Assembly: GCF_020193575.1 (NCBI RefSeq)
Contig: NZ_JADYVD010000019.1
Location: 62,001 to 126,000, forward strand
Origin: Ensifer sp. IC4062
GTDB lineage: Bacteria; Pseudomonadota; Alphaproteobacteria; Rhizobiales; Rhizobiaceae
DNA length: 64,000 bases
Direction of reading: 5' to 3'
The position numbers and the translations under genes were made by a program. The notes beneath the pieces were generated by a model. That model worked only from the letters and a program-made list of their open reading frames with translations. It searched no databases and was not told the DNA's origin. Of the stretch, positions 51,215 to 61,581 are shown in pieces (position 1 is the first letter of the stretch; every line of letters starts with the position of its first letter).

Positions 51215-52746
51215 CCGCCAGACCAAATATACTGATCATCATGGTGGACCAGCTGAACGGAAAGTTTTTTCCGGACGGCCCCGCCGACTTCCTGCATGCG
51301 CCGAACCTCAAGGCGCTGGCCAAACGCTCGGCTCGCTTCCGCAACAACTACACCGCGTCGCCCTTGTGTGCTCCCGCCCGCGCGTCGTTCATGGCCGGGC
51401 AATTGCCGAGTCGCACCCGCGTCTACGACAATGCCGCCGAGTACCAGTCCTCGATCCCCACCTACGCCCATCACCTGCGTCGGGCCGGATACTACACGGC
51501 GCTTTCCGGCAAGATGCATTTCGTCGGGCCGGATCAACTGCACGGCTTCGAAGAGCGCCTCACGACCGACATCTATCCGGCCGATTTCGGCTGGACGCCG
51601 GACTACCGCAAGCCTGGCGAGCGGATCGACTGGTGGTACCACAATCTTGGTTCCGTCACCGGCGCCGGCGTCGCGGAAATCACCAACCAGATGGAATATG
51701 ACGACGAGGTGGCGTTCCTGGCGAACCAGAAGCTCTACCAGCTCTCGCGCGAGAACGACGACGAAGGTCGTCGCCCCTGGTGCCTCACCGTCTCCTTCAC
51801 CCATCCGCACGACCCTTATGTCGCACGACGCAAGTTCTGGGACCTCTACGAGAACTGCGAGCATCTGCTGCCCGAGGTCGGCGAATTCCCCTTCGATCGG
51901 CAGGACCCGCACTCGCGCCGCATCATGCTCTCCTGCGACTACGAAAACTTCGCGATTACCGAGGAAAACATACGCCGGTCGCGGCGGGCATATTTCGCCA
52001 ACATCTCCTACCTCGACGAAAAAGTGGGAGAACTCATCGACACGCTCACGCGGACGCGGATGCTCGATGACACGCTCGTCCTCTTCTGTTCCGACCATGG
52101 CGACATGCTTGGGGAGCGCGGTCTCTGGTTCAAGATGAATTTCTTCGAAGGCTCGGCGCGTGTGCCATTGATGATCGCTGGACCGGGCGTCGCAGCCGGC
52201 CTGCACTTGACGCCGACCTCGAACCTCGACGTGACGCCGACGCTTGCCAACCTCGCCGGCATTTCCATGGATGAGGTAAAGCCGTGGACCGACGGCATCA
52301 GCCTCCTGCCGGTGGTAAACGGTGCGGAACGCACGGAACCGGTGCTCATGGAATATGCGGCGGAGGCATCCTACGCGCCGCTCGTCGCGATCCGCGAAGG
52401 CAAGTGGAAATACGTCCACTGCGCGCTCGACCCGGACCAGCTCTACGACCTCGAGGCCGATCCGCTGGAGCTCACCAATCTTGCAGAAAACCCGCGAGGG
52501 CCTGTCGATCAGGCGACGCTCAGGGCCTTCCGCGACATGCGCGCCGCCCACTGGGACATGGAGGGCTTCGACGCGGCCGTACGCGAAAGCCAAGCGCGGC
52601 GCTGGGTGGTCTACGAGGCGCTCAGAAACGGCGCCTATTACCCCTGGGACCACCAGCCACTGCAGAAGGCATCCGAGCGCTACATGCGCAACCACATGAA
52701 CCTCGACAATCTCGAGGAGTCCAAGCGCTACCCGCGGGGAGAATGA
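51211..52746 (+). CDS. betC: Choline sulfatase BetC
   Basis: The 511-residue sulfatase of the alkaline-phosphatase superfamily hydrolyses choline-O-sulfate to choline and sulfate. The formylglycine cysteine is Cys53 in LCAPARAS (C-x-A/P-x-R), metal ligands are in [12 protein letters not shown] (Asp) and CSDHGDMLG (Asp-His), and the C-terminal choline-sulfatase tail is present. It starts at GTG overlapping betI. It supplies choline to BetB and BetA and sulfate to the cys pathway in the same region of the chromosome. Confidence 0.96.
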   Translation: MTARPNILIIMVDQLNGKFFPDGPADFLHAPNLKALAKRSARFRNNYTASPLCAPARASFMAGQLPSRTRVYDNAAEYQSSIPTYAHHLRRAGYYTALSGKMHFVGPDQLHGFEERLTTDIYPADFGWTPDYRKPGERIDWWYHNLGSVTGAGVAEITNQMEYDDEVAFLANQKLYQLSRENDDEGRRPWCLTVSFTHPHDPYVARRKFWDLYENCEHLLPEVGEFPFDRQDPHSRRIMLSCDYENFAITEENIRRSRRAYFANISYLDEKVGELIDTLTRTRMLDDTLVLFCSDHGDMLGERGLWFKMNFFEGSARVPLMIAGPGVAAGLHLTPTSNLDVTPTLANLAGISMDEVKPWTDGISLLPVVNGAERTEPVLMEYAAEASYAPLVAIREGKWKYVHCALDPDQLYDLEADPLELTNLAENPRGPVDQATLRAFRDMRAAHWDMEGFDAAVRESQARRWVVYEALRNGAYYPWDHQPLQKASERYMRNHMNLDNLEESKRYPRGE

Positions 52747-52747
52747 C

Positions 52748-54211
52748 ATGAGAGCCCAACCGAAAGCCTCGCACTTCATCGACGGCGAATATGTCGAGGA
52801 TACCGCCGGTACCGTGATCGAGAGCATCTATCCGGCAACCGGCGAGGTGATCGCCCGCCTCTATGCAGCGACGCCTTCGATCGTCGAAAAGGCGATCGCC
52901 GCTGCGAAGCGGGCGCAGCCGGAATGGGCCGCGATGAGCCCGACGGCACGCGGCCGCATCCTGAAGCGCGCTGCCGAAATCATGCGCGAGCGCAACCGCG
53001 AGCTCTCCGAACTCGAGACGCTCGATACCGGAAAGCCGATCCAGGAAACGATCGTTGCAGACCCCACCTCGGGCGCCGACAGCTTCGAGTTCTTCGGCGG
53101 CGTCGCGGCGGCGGCGCTCAACGGAGACTATATCCCGCTCGGCGGCGACTTCGCCTATACCAAGCGGGTGCCGCTCGGCGTCTGCGTCGGAATTGGCGCC
53201 TGGAACTATCCCCAACAGATCGCCTGCTGGAAGGGCGCGCCGGCGCTCGCCGCCGGCAATGCCATGGTCTTCAAGCCTTCGGAAAACACGCCGCTCGGCG
53301 CGCTGAAGATCGCCGAGATCCTGATCGAGGCGGGCCTGCCAAAGGGCCTCTACAATGTCATCCAGGGCGACCGCTCCACCGGTCCACTGCTCGTCAATCA
53401 TCCCGACGTCGCGAAGGTTTCTCTCACCGGCTCGGTGCCGACCGGCAAGAAGGTGGCGGGGGCGGCTGCAGCTGAGCTCAAGCACGTCACCATGGAACTC
53501 GGCGGCAAGTCGCCGCTCGTCGTTTTCGACGACGCCGATCTCGAAAGCGCCATTGGCGGCGCGATGCTCGGCAACTTCTATTCGACAGGCCAAGTTTGCT
53601 CGAACGGCACGCGCGTCTTCGTGCAGAGGAAGATAAAGGATGCCTTCCTTTCTCGGCTCAAGGAGCGCACCGAGGCGATCGTCATCGGCGATCCGATGGA
53701 CGAGGCCACGCAGCTTGGGCCGATGGTTTCGAAGGCGCAGCGCGACAAGGTCTTCTCCTATATCGAGAAGGGCAAGGCGGAAGGCGCACGCCTCGTCACC
53801 GGCGGCGGCATTCCGAATGCCGTCAATACCGAGGGCACCTATATCCAGCCGACTGTCTTCGCCGATGTCACCGACGATATGACGATCGCGCGCGAGGAGA
53901 TCTTCGGGCCGGTCATGTGCGTGCTCGACTTCGACGACGAGGCAGAGGTCGTCACCCGGGCGAACGCGACCGAATTCGGCCTCTCCGCCGGCGTCTTCAC
54001 CGCAGACCTCACCCGTGCGCATCGGGTGGTCGATCAGCTCGAGGCGGGTACGCTCTGGATCAACACCTACAATCTCTGCCCCGTCGAGATCCCCTTCGGC
54101 GGATCGAAGCAATCGGGCTTCGGACGGGAGAATTCGGTCGCGGCGCTCAACCACTACACCGAGCTCAAGACCGTCTATGTGGGCATGGGGAAGGTCGACG
54201 CGCCGTATTGA
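52748..54211 (+). CDS. betB: Betaine aldehyde dehydrogenase BetB
   Basis: The 487-residue NAD(P)-dependent aldehyde dehydrogenase oxidises betaine aldehyde to glycine betaine. Catalytic Cys284 lies in [16 protein letters not shown], the general-base Glu in [13 protein letters not shown], and the cofactor block in [24 protein letters not shown]. The start codon comes one base after the betC stop, so the genes are coupled. The gap to betA is 196 bases and contains repeat elements. Confidence 0.96.
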   Translation: MRAQPKASHFIDGEYVEDTAGTVIESIYPATGEVIARLYAATPSIVEKAIAAAKRAQPEWAAMSPTARGRILKRAAEIMRERNRELSELETLDTGKPIQETIVADPTSGADSFEFFGGVAAAALNGDYIPLGGDFAYTKRVPLGVCVGIGAWNYPQQIACWKGAPALAAGNAMVFKPSENTPLGALKIAEILIEAGLPKGLYNVIQGDRSTGPLLVNHPDVAKVSLTGSVPTGKKVAGAAAAELKHVTMELGGKSPLVVFDDADLESAIGGAMLGNFYSTGQVCSNGTRVFVQRKIKDAFLSRLKERTEAIVIGDPMDEATQLGPMVSKAQRDKVFSYIEKGKAEGARLVTGGGIPNAVNTEGTYIQPTVFADVTDDMTIAREEIFGPVMCVLDFDDEAEVVTRANATEFGLSAGVFTADLTRAHRVVDQLEAGTLWINTYNLCPVEIPFGGSKQSGFGRENSVAALNHYTELKTVYVGMGKVDAPY

Positions 54212-54217
54212 TAAGTT

Positions 54218-54375
54218 TGCCCCTCACCCTAACCCTCTCTCCGCTTGCGGGAGAGGGGACTGGAGGGCGCGGCAAGCCCTCTCTCCGGAAGTGAGCAAGG
54301 GTTTTCGCGGCGAGGGCCGCGAGTCCCTTTTCCCCGCGAGCGGGGAGAAGGTGGCGGCAGCCGGATGAGGGGCAG
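54218..54375. repeat. Paired palindromic intergenic repeats between betB and betA
   Basis: Two modules are present. One reads CCCCTCACCCTAACCCTCTC with an internal CTCTCCGCTTGCGGGAGAG hairpin. The other reads in the opposite sense (CCCCGCGAGCGGGGAGAAGG then GGCGGCAGCCGGATGAGGGG). Their ends CCCCTCA and TGAGGGG form the outer inverted repeat of the element. These are abundant REP-like intergenic sequences in Rhizobiales and can form hairpins in the betB-betA mRNA. Confidence 0.7.
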
Positions 54376-54407
54376 CCGAGGGCATCCAAATAAAGAAAGA
54401 AACGAGA

Positions 54408-56057
54408 ATGCAGGCAGATTTCGTCATCATCGGTTCCGGTTCGGCTGGCTCCGCGCTTGCCTATCGTCTGTCGGAGGACGGCAAGCACTCGGTCATCGTG
54501 CTGGAGTTTGGTGGCTCGGATATCGGCCCGTTCATCCAGATGCCGGCAGCGCTCGCCTGGCCGATGAGCATGGACCGCTACAATTGGGGCTATCTCTCCG
54601 AGCCGGAGCCGAACCTTAACAACCGGCGCATCACGGCGCCGCGGGGCAAGGTGATCGGCGGTTCCTCCTCGATCAACGGCATGGTCTATGTGCGCGGCCA
54701 CGCGGAAGACTTCAATCGCTGGGAGGAGCTGGGCGCCCAAGGCTGGGCCTATGCCGATGTGCTGCCCTACTTCAAGCGGATGGAACATTCGCATGGCGGT
54801 GAAGACGGCTGGCGCGGCACGCAGGGACCGCTGCATATCCAGCGCGGCAGCGTCAGGAACCCACTCTTTCACGCCTTCATCCAGGCAGGACAGCAGGCGG
54901 GGTTCGAACTCACTGACGACTATAACGGCTCCAAGCAGGAAGGCTTCGGGCTGATGGAGCAGACGACCTGGCGAGGCCGGCGCTGGTCGGCCGCTTCTGC
55001 CTATCTGAAGCCGGCGCTCAAGCGTCCGAATGTCGAACTGGTCCGCTGCCTCGCCCACAAGATCGTCATCGAGAACGGCCGCGCGACCGGTGTCGAGATC
55101 GAGCGCAATGGCCGGACCGAGGTGGTGAAGGCCAATCGTGAGGTGATCGTCTCCGCCTCGTCCTTCAACTCGCCGAAGCTGTTGATGCTCTCCGGCATCG
55201 GACCGGCGGCCCATTTGAAGGAAATGGGTATCGAGGTGAAGGCCGATCGGCCGGGCGTTGGCCAGAACCTCCAGGACCACATGGAGTTCTATTTCCAGCA
55301 GGTGAGCACGAAACCGATATCGCTCTATTCCTGGCTGCCATGGTTCTGGCAGGGCGTCGCCGGCGCGCAGTGGCTGTTATTCAAGAGAGGCCTCGGTGTT
55401 TCCAACCAGTTTGAGGCCTGCGCCTTCCTGCGCTCGGCACCTGGCGTCAAACAGCCCGATATCCAGTACCATTTCCTGCCGGTGGCGATCAGCTACGACG
55501 GTAAGGCGGCCGCCAACACGCACGGCTTCCAGGTGCATGTCGGCTATAACCTCTCGAAGTCGCGCGGCAGCGTCACTCTTCGCTCGTCCGACCCGAAGGC
55601 CGACCCGGTGATCCGCTTCAACTACATGAGCCACCCGGAGGACTGGGAGAAATTCCGCCACTGCGTCCGGCTCACGCGCGAGATTTTTGGCCAGAAGGCT
55701 TTCGACCAGTATCGCGGACCGGAAATCCAGCCGGGCGACAAAGTCCAGACGGACGACGAGATCGACGCCTTCCTGCGCGAGCATCTAGAAAGCGCCTATC
55801 ACCCATGCGGCACCTGCAAGATGGGCGCCAAGGACGATCCGATGGCGGTCGTGGATCCGGAAACGCGGGTGATCGGTGTCGATGGCCTGCGTGTCGCCGA
55901 CTCCTCGATCTTCCCGCATGTCACCTATGGCAACCTCAACGGTCCTTCGATCATGACGGGCGAGAAGGCGGCCGACCACATCCTCGGCAAGCAGCCGCTC
56001 GCCCGCTCCAACCAGGAGCCGTGGGTCAATCCGCGCTGGGCGCTAAGCGACCGGTAA
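54408..56057 (+). CDS. betA: Choline dehydrogenase BetA
   Basis: The 549-residue GMC-family flavoenzyme oxidises choline to betaine aldehyde (and on to betaine) at the membrane face, feeding the respiratory chain. FAD binding is by [17 protein letters not shown] near the N terminus, GMC signatures are in [18 protein letters not shown] and [18 protein letters not shown], and the catalytic His is in [12 protein letters not shown] with Asn in [16 protein letters not shown]. It is the last gene of the bet operon. The ATG follows AAAGAAACGAGA, a weak ribosome binding site. Confidence 0.96.
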   Translation: MQADFVIIGSGSAGSALAYRLSEDGKHSVIVLEFGGSDIGPFIQMPAALAWPMSMDRYNWGYLSEPEPNLNNRRITAPRGKVIGGSSSINGMVYVRGHAEDFNRWEELGAQGWAYADVLPYFKRMEHSHGGEDGWRGTQGPLHIQRGSVRNPLFHAFIQAGQQAGFELTDDYNGSKQEGFGLMEQTTWRGRRWSAASAYLKPALKRPNVELVRCLAHKIVIENGRATGVEIERNGRTEVVKANREVIVSASSFNSPKLLMLSGIGPAAHLKEMGIEVKADRPGVGQNLQDHMEFYFQQVSTKPISLYSWLPWFWQGVAGAQWLLFKRGLGVSNQFEACAFLRSAPGVKQPDIQYHFLPVAISYDGKAAANTHGFQVHVGYNLSKSRGSVTLRSSDPKADPVIRFNYMSHPEDWEKFRHCVRLTREIFGQKAFDQYRGPEIQPGDKVQTDDEIDAFLREHLESAYHPCGTCKMGAKDDPMAVVDPETRVIGVDGLRVADSSIFPHVTYGNLNGPSIMTGEKAADHILGKQPLARSNQEPWVNPRWALSDR

Positions 56058-56059
56058 GT

Positions 56060-56545
56060 TTATTCCAACAGGAAGCCGATCCAGCGGCCGGCGAGGACCG
56101 CTCCGGTCCAGATCGCCATGGAAAGCAGCGCCGAAAGGCGGACCCTCAAGGAGAGCGGTCCGCCTTTGACGGCCGCGCGCCATTGCGGCGTCATGTGCAA
56201 TAGCACGGCGTTGACGGTGCCAAGCGAGAGCAGCGTGATCTTCGTCAGAAAGGCCGGATTGCCGGCATATTCAACCGGCCGAACGCTGAAGAGACAAAAG
56301 CCGGTGACGATCGCCAGCGCTATGCCGACCGCCGCCGCGCGCGACAGATATGGCCCGACGACCGCAACCGGCACCTTCCCGAAGAAACCCAGCAGCCTGA
56401 GGTCAAGCGGCAGGATCGCACCGACGATAATCCCGATCGACAGGATATGCGCGGCATTCGCGAAGAGGTACAGGGTCGCCGAGCGCCGTATCGCCACAGC
56501 AAAAGGCAGGGCGCCGATCCATTCCAGCACCTCCGCCCCGCTCAT
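56060..56545 (-). CDS. DUF2214/DUF6644-like membrane protein
   Basis: The 161-residue protein has four hydrophobic helices and an N-terminal IRRSATLYLFANAAHILSIGIIVGAILPLDLRLLGFFG segment with His and Asp typical of small alphaproteobacterial membrane proteins of DUF2214 type. Function is unknown. Its start overlaps the stop of the DUF6152 gene (TGATG), so the two genes are translationally coupled and probably work together at the membrane. It is convergent with betA, three bases apart. Confidence 0.72.
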   Translation of the reverse strand: MSGAEVLEWIGALPFAVAIRRSATLYLFANAAHILSIGIIVGAILPLDLRLLGFFGKVPVAVVGPYLSRAAAVGIALAIVTGFCLFSVRPVEYAGNPAFLTKITLLSLGTVNAVLLHMTPQWRAAVKGGPLSLRVRLSALLSMAIWTGAVLAGRWIGFLLE

Positions 56546-56931
56546 CAGTTCGTCTGTATCCGGTCGGGATAAATGTCGTAGACCTTTCCGGCGACCGTGA
56601 TCCGAACCGCCTTCATTCGCTTTTCACTATGGTCAAGCGAGCGGTTGCCGAGGGCGACGATCGGATCGCCGACCTTCGCGACACCCTCGACGAAACCGGA
56701 GCGTTGTGTCAGCCGCGGATTGCCGAGCTCGACCCGCCAGACACCGTCATTCGCTGTCTCCACCCGAAGAGTCGGATGCGGCGGCGCCATGGAAATCGCA
56801 CGGATCGTTCCCGAAAGCTCCATCTGTTCGGCCTCCGCCCAGGACCAGCCATGGTGCGCATAGGCGCCTGTCGCGACAAGCAGCCCGAAGACGCCCCCGG
56901 CGAGGAGTCGAGCGGATAAGGACGTGGCCAT
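56545..56931 (-). CDS. DUF6152 family secreted protein
   Basis: The 128-residue protein has a signal peptide (LLAGGVFGLLVATGAYA) followed by HHGWSWAEAEQMELSGTIRAISMAPPHPTLRVE, the opening of DUF6152 proteins with conserved His residues after the cleavage site. Those histidines and the small beta domain could bind a metal, but that is inference. The start at 56931 has GGAGACAAGAG upstream on the minus strand; a longer frame is not supported. It is coupled to the downstream membrane protein. Confidence 0.78.
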   Translation of the reverse strand: MATSLSARLLAGGVFGLLVATGAYAHHGWSWAEAEQMELSGTIRAISMAPPHPTLRVETANDGVWRVELGNPRLTQRSGFVEGVAKVGDPIVALGNRSLDHSEKRMKAVRITVAGKVYDIYPDRIQTN

Positions 56932-57106
56932 CTCTTGTCTCCTTTTATGGGATCGCAGAACCAGCCTGAACCTGGAGCGCGGGAAACGGAAGGACAGGGC
57001 ATTCAACAATTCTTGAACGGCGGGCGCCGGCGCGCGAGCGCCACTTCGCCTCTTTCTCCCGACCGGGTATAATCTACTAAATTACTAGGTTTTCTTAGAA
57101 CTTTAT

Positions 57107-57133
57107 GGATCAGAGAGATATTTGCTCTGATCC
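57107..57133. promoter_or_regulatory. 9-bp dyad in the cysH leader
   Basis: GGATCAGAG (57107-57115) and CTCTGATCC (57125-57133) form a perfect 9-bp inverted repeat with a 9-base centre, 80 bases upstream of cysH. Just before it lies CTACTAAATTACTAGG (57074-57089), an AT-rich patch. It may be an operator for a sulfur regulator or a leader hairpin. Confidence 0.5.
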
Positions 57134-57213
57134 TTGAGCAATAGAAATCCGTTTTTCTGTCCTTTGTCATGAACGGCTGCGATATTCCGTGCAAATTGCA
57201 ACAGGATTGAGCC

Positions 57214-57969
57214 ATGACCACGCAATCCCTCGAAGCCAAAGCGAAGGCCCTGAACGACAAGCTCGCTGGCTTGGACCTTGCCGGGCGGCTGGCGCTCGTC
57301 GCCGATCTCGAAGGCCGCGCGGTCTTCACGACGTCGCTCGGGATCGAGGATCAGGTGATCACCGCCGCGATCGGCAGCAACCGTCTCGACATCGAAGTCG
57401 CGACGCTGAAGACAGGTCGCCTCTTCAACGAGACGGTGGCCCTCATCGACAAGACCGAAGAGACCTACGGCATTCTCATCAAGCGCTATCACCCTGAAAA
57501 GAGCGACGTCGAAACCTACGTGGCGCAATACGGCATGAACGGCTTCTACGAAAGCGTCGAGGCCAGACATGCCTGTTGCGGCGTGCGCAAGCTGAAGCCG
57601 CTGGCGCGTGCGCTCGAGGGGGCAAGCTACTGGATCACCGGCCTTCGCCGCGGTCAGTCGGGCAATCGTGCCGCTACTCCGTTTGCCGAAGCCGACATCG
57701 AACGCGGGCTCATCAAGATCAATCCGCTCGCGGATTGGGACATCGAGACGATCCGCGCCCATGTCGCGGCACAGGCCATCCCGATCAACCCGCTGCACAA
57801 CCGCGGCTATCCGTCGATCGGTTGCGAGCCCTGCACCCGCGCGATAAAGCCCGGCGAGCCGGAGCGCGCCGGACGCTGGTGGTGGGAGAACGACGAAAAG
57901 CGCGAGTGCGGCCTGCACGTGCCGGAAGCAGCCACCTCCATCGTTCCCAACGCCAGCAACGCCGCCTGA
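57214..57969 (+). CDS. cysH: Adenylylsulfate (APS) reductase CysH
   Basis: The 251-residue iron-sulfur enzyme reduces APS to sulfite with thioredoxin. The iron-sulfur cysteines are Cys121-Cys122 ([13 protein letters not shown]) and Cys204-x2-Cys207 ([11 protein letters not shown]), and the redox cysteine Cys232 is in RECGLH. The presence of the CC/C-x2-C set identifies APS, not PAPS, as substrate. The ATG follows AGGATTGAGCC. It heads the cysHDN unit; cysD follows after 46 bases. Confidence 0.95.
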   Translation: MTTQSLEAKAKALNDKLAGLDLAGRLALVADLEGRAVFTTSLGIEDQVITAAIGSNRLDIEVATLKTGRLFNETVALIDKTEETYGILIKRYHPEKSDVETYVAQYGMNGFYESVEARHACCGVRKLKPLARALEGASYWITGLRRGQSGNRAATPFAEADIERGLIKINPLADWDIETIRAHVAAQAIPINPLHNRGYPSIGCEPCTRAIKPGEPERAGRWWWENDEKRECGLHVPEAATSIVPNASNAA

Positions 57970-58015
57970 GCGCAGCCGGCGCAGCAAGAGACAAGTACCC
58001 TCCCCGGAGTTCGAA

Positions 58016-58969
58016 ATGCCCCATAACCTTCCGGAAACGGAACTGCATAATCCGCAGAGCACGAAGCCGCCGCTCGATCCGCATCTGAAGGCGCTCGAAA
58101 ACGAAGCGATCCACATTTTCCGTGAGGTTGCCGCCGAATTCGAACGTCCCGTGATGCTCTATTCGATCGGCAAAGATTCGTCCGTATTGCTGCATCTTGC
58201 GCGCAAGGCCTTCTATCCGGGCCGCGTGCCCTTCCCCCTGCTTCATATCGATACCGGCTGGAAGTTTCAGGAGATGATCGCGTTTCGCGACGAGATGGTC
58301 GAAAAATACGATCTCGACCTGGTCGTCCATACCAACCCACGCGGGGCGGCAGAAAACGTGACTCCCTTCTCGCACGGCTCGGCGCTCTATACGGACATCA
58401 TGAAGACCGAAGCGCTGCGCCAGGCGCTTGATGCCGGCCAGTACGATGCCGCTTTCGGCGGGGCACGCCGCGACGAGGAAGCAAGCCGCGCCAAGGAGCG
58501 GATCTATTCGTTCCGCACACCGGATCATCGCTGGGATCCGCGCAACCAGCGCCCCGAGCTCTGGAACATCTATAACGGCATGATCCGCAAGGGCGAGAGC
58601 GTGCGCGCCTTCCCGCTCTCCAACTGGACCGAGGTCGATATCTGGCGCTACATCCAGGCGGAAGAGATCCCGATCGTGCCGCTCTACTTTGCCAAGAAGC
58701 GTCCGATCGTCGAGCGCGACGGCATGATGATCCTTGCCGAAGATCCGCGTCTGGAACTCCTTCCCGGCGAGGCGAAGCGCGAGGAAGTGATCCGCTTCCG
58801 CACGCTCGGCTGTTTCCCGCTGACGGGGGCCATCCGGTCCGGCGCCACGACGCTCAACGACATCATTTCCGAACTTGAAACCGCGACCGTCTCCGAACGG
58901 CAGGGACGCGCCATCGACCGGGACCAGTCCGGCTCGATGGAAAAGAAAAAACGCGAGGGATATTTCTGA
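58016..58969 (+). CDS. cysD: Sulfate adenylyltransferase subunit 2 CysD
   Basis: The 317-residue ATP sulfurylase small subunit forms APS from sulfate and ATP with CysN. The PP-loop ATP pyrophosphatase motif is [18 protein letters not shown]. The family blocks [37 protein letters not shown] and [13 protein letters not shown] are intact. The stop overlaps the cysN start (TGATG), so translation is coupled. Confidence 0.97.
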   Translation: MPHNLPETELHNPQSTKPPLDPHLKALENEAIHIFREVAAEFERPVMLYSIGKDSSVLLHLARKAFYPGRVPFPLLHIDTGWKFQEMIAFRDEMVEKYDLDLVVHTNPRGAAENVTPFSHGSALYTDIMKTEALRQALDAGQYDAAFGGARRDEEASRAKERIYSFRTPDHRWDPRNQRPELWNIYNGMIRKGESVRAFPLSNWTEVDIWRYIQAEEIPIVPLYFAKKRPIVERDGMMILAEDPRLELLPGEAKREEVIRFRTLGCFPLTGAIRSGATTLNDIISELETATVSERQGRAIDRDQSGSMEKKKREGYF

Positions 58970-60471
58970 TGACCGCACCCGCAATCGCGAACGCCGCCCT
59001 GGACGACGCAACCGCAGTATCGGCCCATCCGGCGCAGGAGCCGGTGCGCGCCACCCGCGATTCCCGCCCCCTTCGCCTCATCACCTGCGGTAGCGTCGAC
59101 GACGGCAAATCGACGCTGATCGGCCGGCTGCTATGGGACACCAAGGCGGTAAAGGAAGACCAGGCCGCGACGCTGCAGCGCGATTCCAACGGCAAGCAGA
59201 ATGATCTCGGCCTGCCCGACTTCGCGCTGCTCCTGGACGGACTGCAAGCCGAGCGCGAACAGGGCATCACCATCGATGTCGCCTATCGCTACTTCTCGAC
59301 AGACAAACGCTCCTTCATCGTCGCCGACACGCCCGGGCACGAGCAATATACCCGCAACATGGCGACCGGTGCCTCGACCGCCGATCTCGCCGTGCTGCTT
59401 GTCGATGCGCGCGTCGGCCTCCTGGAGCAGACCCGCCGCCACGCGACGATCGCAACGTTGATGGGCATCCGTCAGTTCGTGCTTGCCGTCAACAAGATCG
59501 ACCTAACCAATTACGACCGCGCCCGCTTCGAGCAGATCTCGCACGAGTTCAAGGAACTCGCCCTCTCGCTCGGCGTGCGGCAGGTCACAGCGATTCCGGT
59601 CTCGGCGCTCAAGGGCGAGAACGTCGTCTATGACGGCAGCGGCTCCATGCCATGGTACGATGGCCCAACGCTGATCGAGGTCCTGGAACTGGCGACGACC
59701 CGCTCCGCCCAGACCGTCGGCTTCCGCTTGCCCGTGCAGCGCGTATCGCGGCCGGGCGAGAGCTTCCGCGGTTATCAGGGCACCGTTGCCGGCGGTTCGG
59801 TGAAGCCCGGCGACTCCGTCGTGATCCTGCCGTCCGGCATGGTTGCCAACGTCACCAAGATCGTCACCTTCGACCTCGTGCGCAATGCGGCCGTCGCCGG
59901 CGATGCGATCACACTGGTGCTCGACCGCCAGGTCGACGTTTCGCGTGGTGACATGATCGCGGCAATCGACAGCCAGCCGATGACCGGGCTCGCCTTCGAC
60001 GCCCAGCTCGTTGCCCTTCAGCCGGAGGGTATCCAGCCCGGCAAGCGCTATTGGCTCAAATCCGGCAGCCGCCGCCAGCGCGTGCAGGTTCAGCCCGCAA
60101 GCCAGCTCGATCTCAAAACCGGCAAGTGGAACCACGCGGACGAACTGCCGATGAATGCCATCGGCAAGGTTCACCTCTTCTTCGATGAACAGGCGATCTT
60201 CGACGCTTACGAACAGAACCGCACCACCGGCGCCTTCATTCTGATCGATCCGGACACCAACAACACGGTTGCCGGCGGCATGATCACCGCCAAGCGCGCT
60301 GCCCTTGGCGGTATCCATGCGGAGGAAAGCCGAGTGATCCTGTCGCTGCCGGCGGACCTCGCCGATCAACTGATGGCCACGGAACTTTTCGCGGGCCGGC
60401 GCGAGGACGTGGAGGTCCGTCGCGTCAATGCCGGCAAGGCGGCCGAAATCATCGACGCGATCGACGGCTGA
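58969..60471 (+). CDS. cysN: Sulfate adenylyltransferase subunit 1 CysN
   Basis: The 500-residue GTPase subunit is related to elongation factor Tu. GTP-binding motifs are GSVDDGKSTLIGRLL (G1), DTPGHEQYTRNM (G3) and VNKIDLTNY (G4). Its length shows it lacks the C-terminal APS-kinase (CysC) domain found in fused CysNC or NodQ. APS from this pair feeds CysH directly. The intrinsic terminator after it ends the unit. Confidence 0.97.
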   Translation: MTAPAIANAALDDATAVSAHPAQEPVRATRDSRPLRLITCGSVDDGKSTLIGRLLWDTKAVKEDQAATLQRDSNGKQNDLGLPDFALLLDGLQAEREQGITIDVAYRYFSTDKRSFIVADTPGHEQYTRNMATGASTADLAVLLVDARVGLLEQTRRHATIATLMGIRQFVLAVNKIDLTNYDRARFEQISHEFKELALSLGVRQVTAIPVSALKGENVVYDGSGSMPWYDGPTLIEVLELATTRSAQTVGFRLPVQRVSRPGESFRGYQGTVAGGSVKPGDSVVILPSGMVANVTKIVTFDLVRNAAVAGDAITLVLDRQVDVSRGDMIAAIDSQPMTGLAFDAQLVALQPEGIQPGKRYWLKSGSRRQRVQVQPASQLDLKTGKWNHADELPMNAIGKVHLFFDEQAIFDAYEQNRTTGAFILIDPDTNNTVAGGMITAKRAALGGIHAEESRVILSLPADLADQLMATELFAGRREDVEVRRVNAGKAAEIIDAIDG

Positions 60472-60485
60472 CCACCCTATCGAAT

Positions 60486-60521
60486 GCGAAAAAAGGGGCC
60501 GCTTTAGGCCCCTTTTTTCGC
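60486..60521 (+). terminator. Intrinsic terminator of cysHDN
   Basis: GCGAAAAAAGGGGCC and GGCCCCTTTTTTCGC form a perfect 15-bp stem with a GCTTTA loop, and the right arm contains the TTTTTT run. It lies 14 bases after the cysN stop. Being symmetrical, it could also act against transcription from the right. Confidence 0.9.
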
Positions 60522-60587
60522 TCCCGGTCCATCGGTTGCCGGCGCTCGTCTTGCTTGGCTTCCTCTCTTTCAAACCGTCGCCACAGC

Positions 60588-60695
60588 CCTGCTGCATGAT
60601 TCCTTAAGTCGGATCCGATTTAAGGACAAAATCAGCAGCGATTCAAAGTGCTACAGCGACCTTTGCGCGTCCGGTTGGACGCGCGGCGCTGTAGC
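60588..60695 (+). repeat. RIME1-like element, copy B (108 bp)
   Basis: The copy carries the hairpin GCGCGTCC (60665-60672)/GGACGCGC (60677-60684) inside CTACAGCG and CGCTGTAG outer arms and a GATCCGATTTAAGGACAAAA segment. It aligns along its length with the reverse complement of 24792-24898. Its 108 bp equals the published RIME1 size. Confidence 0.8.
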
Positions 60696-60726
60696 TTTTC
60701 GCCCGGCATCGCAGGGAGGCGCAGCT

Positions 60727-60918
60727 ATGGCTGGCATCAACGCGAAGGAAACGCCCACCGGTGGCTTAGACGGCCGCACGATGACGATCGAAGCATTTGC
60801 GCGGAAATACCGCCTGGATGAGGAAGAGGCCAGTCGACTGGAAGACGAATTCGGGTCTGCTGCACCCGAACTCGTTCTGCTCAAAGCTGCACGACGCAAC
60901 GGACTTCCCGAGGAGTGA
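60727..60918 (+). CDS. Small hypothetical protein
   Basis: The 63-residue soluble protein has an acidic helical part (FARKYRLDEEEASRLEDEFG) and no known domain. The ATG follows GGGAGGCGCAGCT, a strong ribosome binding site, and codon use is like its neighbours. It resembles small rhizobial hypothetical proteins of unknown role. It stands alone after the RIME-like element. Confidence 0.6.
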   Translation: MAGINAKETPTGGLDGRTMTIEAFARKYRLDEEEASRLEDEFGSAAPELVLLKAARRNGLPEE

Positions 60919-60938
60919 GGGAGCCCATCGCGGATTAG

Positions 60939-61082
60939 TCAAGCGCGCCGCTCGATCGGGGCCAATTGAATCGTTAGCGGCGGCGGATCGCCGTTGCGCC
61001 AAAGCTGATAGCCGACGACGCTACCTATAATGGCCGACCAGATAACGATTTCGCGCAGCGTGAAAATTGGTTCCTTCAACAT
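60939..61082 (-). CDS. Small single-span membrane protein
   Basis: The 47-residue frame has one hydrophobic segment (IVIWSAIIGSVVGYQLW) and a charged C-terminal tail (PIERRA). The ATG at 61082 is preceded by GTGAGGTCGTT on the minus strand, a reasonable ribosome binding site. No family is recognised. It is convergent with the other small gene, 20 bases apart. Confidence 0.4.
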   Translation of the reverse strand: MLKEPIFTLREIVIWSAIIGSVVGYQLWRNGDPPPLTIQLAPIERRA

Positions 61083-61431
61083 AACGACCTCACGGCAATG
61101 CGTTTGTTGAAGGCATAGTGACGCCAACTGTTCACCCTGAATAGACAACATTTGGTTTACGGTCTATTCCGCAGTGAACAACAAAGAGCTGCCTGCATCG
61201 GCTTAGGGCGCCGGGACAAAGTCGCCGGAACTACGTAGCACTGCGGGATCGAAGCCAGAAACGCTTCGTCTTGTGTCCGCCCCTAAGAAATTGGGATTTT
61301 AAACCCGACCGCCTATTCGTAGTTTGCCGTATCGATCATGATGATCGATAGGACTGTTTCACCGTTTCCGAACGCCGTGGGACAGTCCGCCTGACCGCAA
61401 GCCGCCATTGCCGGATAAGACGCACTCACTG
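61083..61431. other. Intergenic, no gene seen
   Basis: About 350 bases upstream of the small membrane protein gene hold no convincing frame. A short CGATCATGATGATCG palindrome (about 61335-61349) was noticed but has no clear context. Confidence 0.4.
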
Positions 61432-61487
61432 CATTTCAAGGTGCTATAGCGACGTTAGCGCGTTCGATTGGACGCGCGGCGCTGTAG
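61432..61487 (+). repeat. RIME1-like element, partial copy C
   Basis: The segment CATTTCAAGGTGCTATAGCG with GCGCGTTC (61458-61465) and GGACGCGC (61470-61477) and the closing GGCGCTGTAG matches the right half of copy B. The left half is missing, so it is a partial element. It lies just before tRNA-Pro. Confidence 0.7.
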
Positions 61488-61581
61488 GGCTTGCGCCACG
61501 CGGTTCCCTAACGGACCGCGAATGCCACCACCGGGCGGACCTCGCGGCCGCATCGACAATTTTGTAAGTGATGGATTTGAC

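Noticed and set aside
51193-54154. Two long minus-strand frames (544 and 510 codons)
   Set aside because: They are antisense to betC and betB and lack recognisable motifs.
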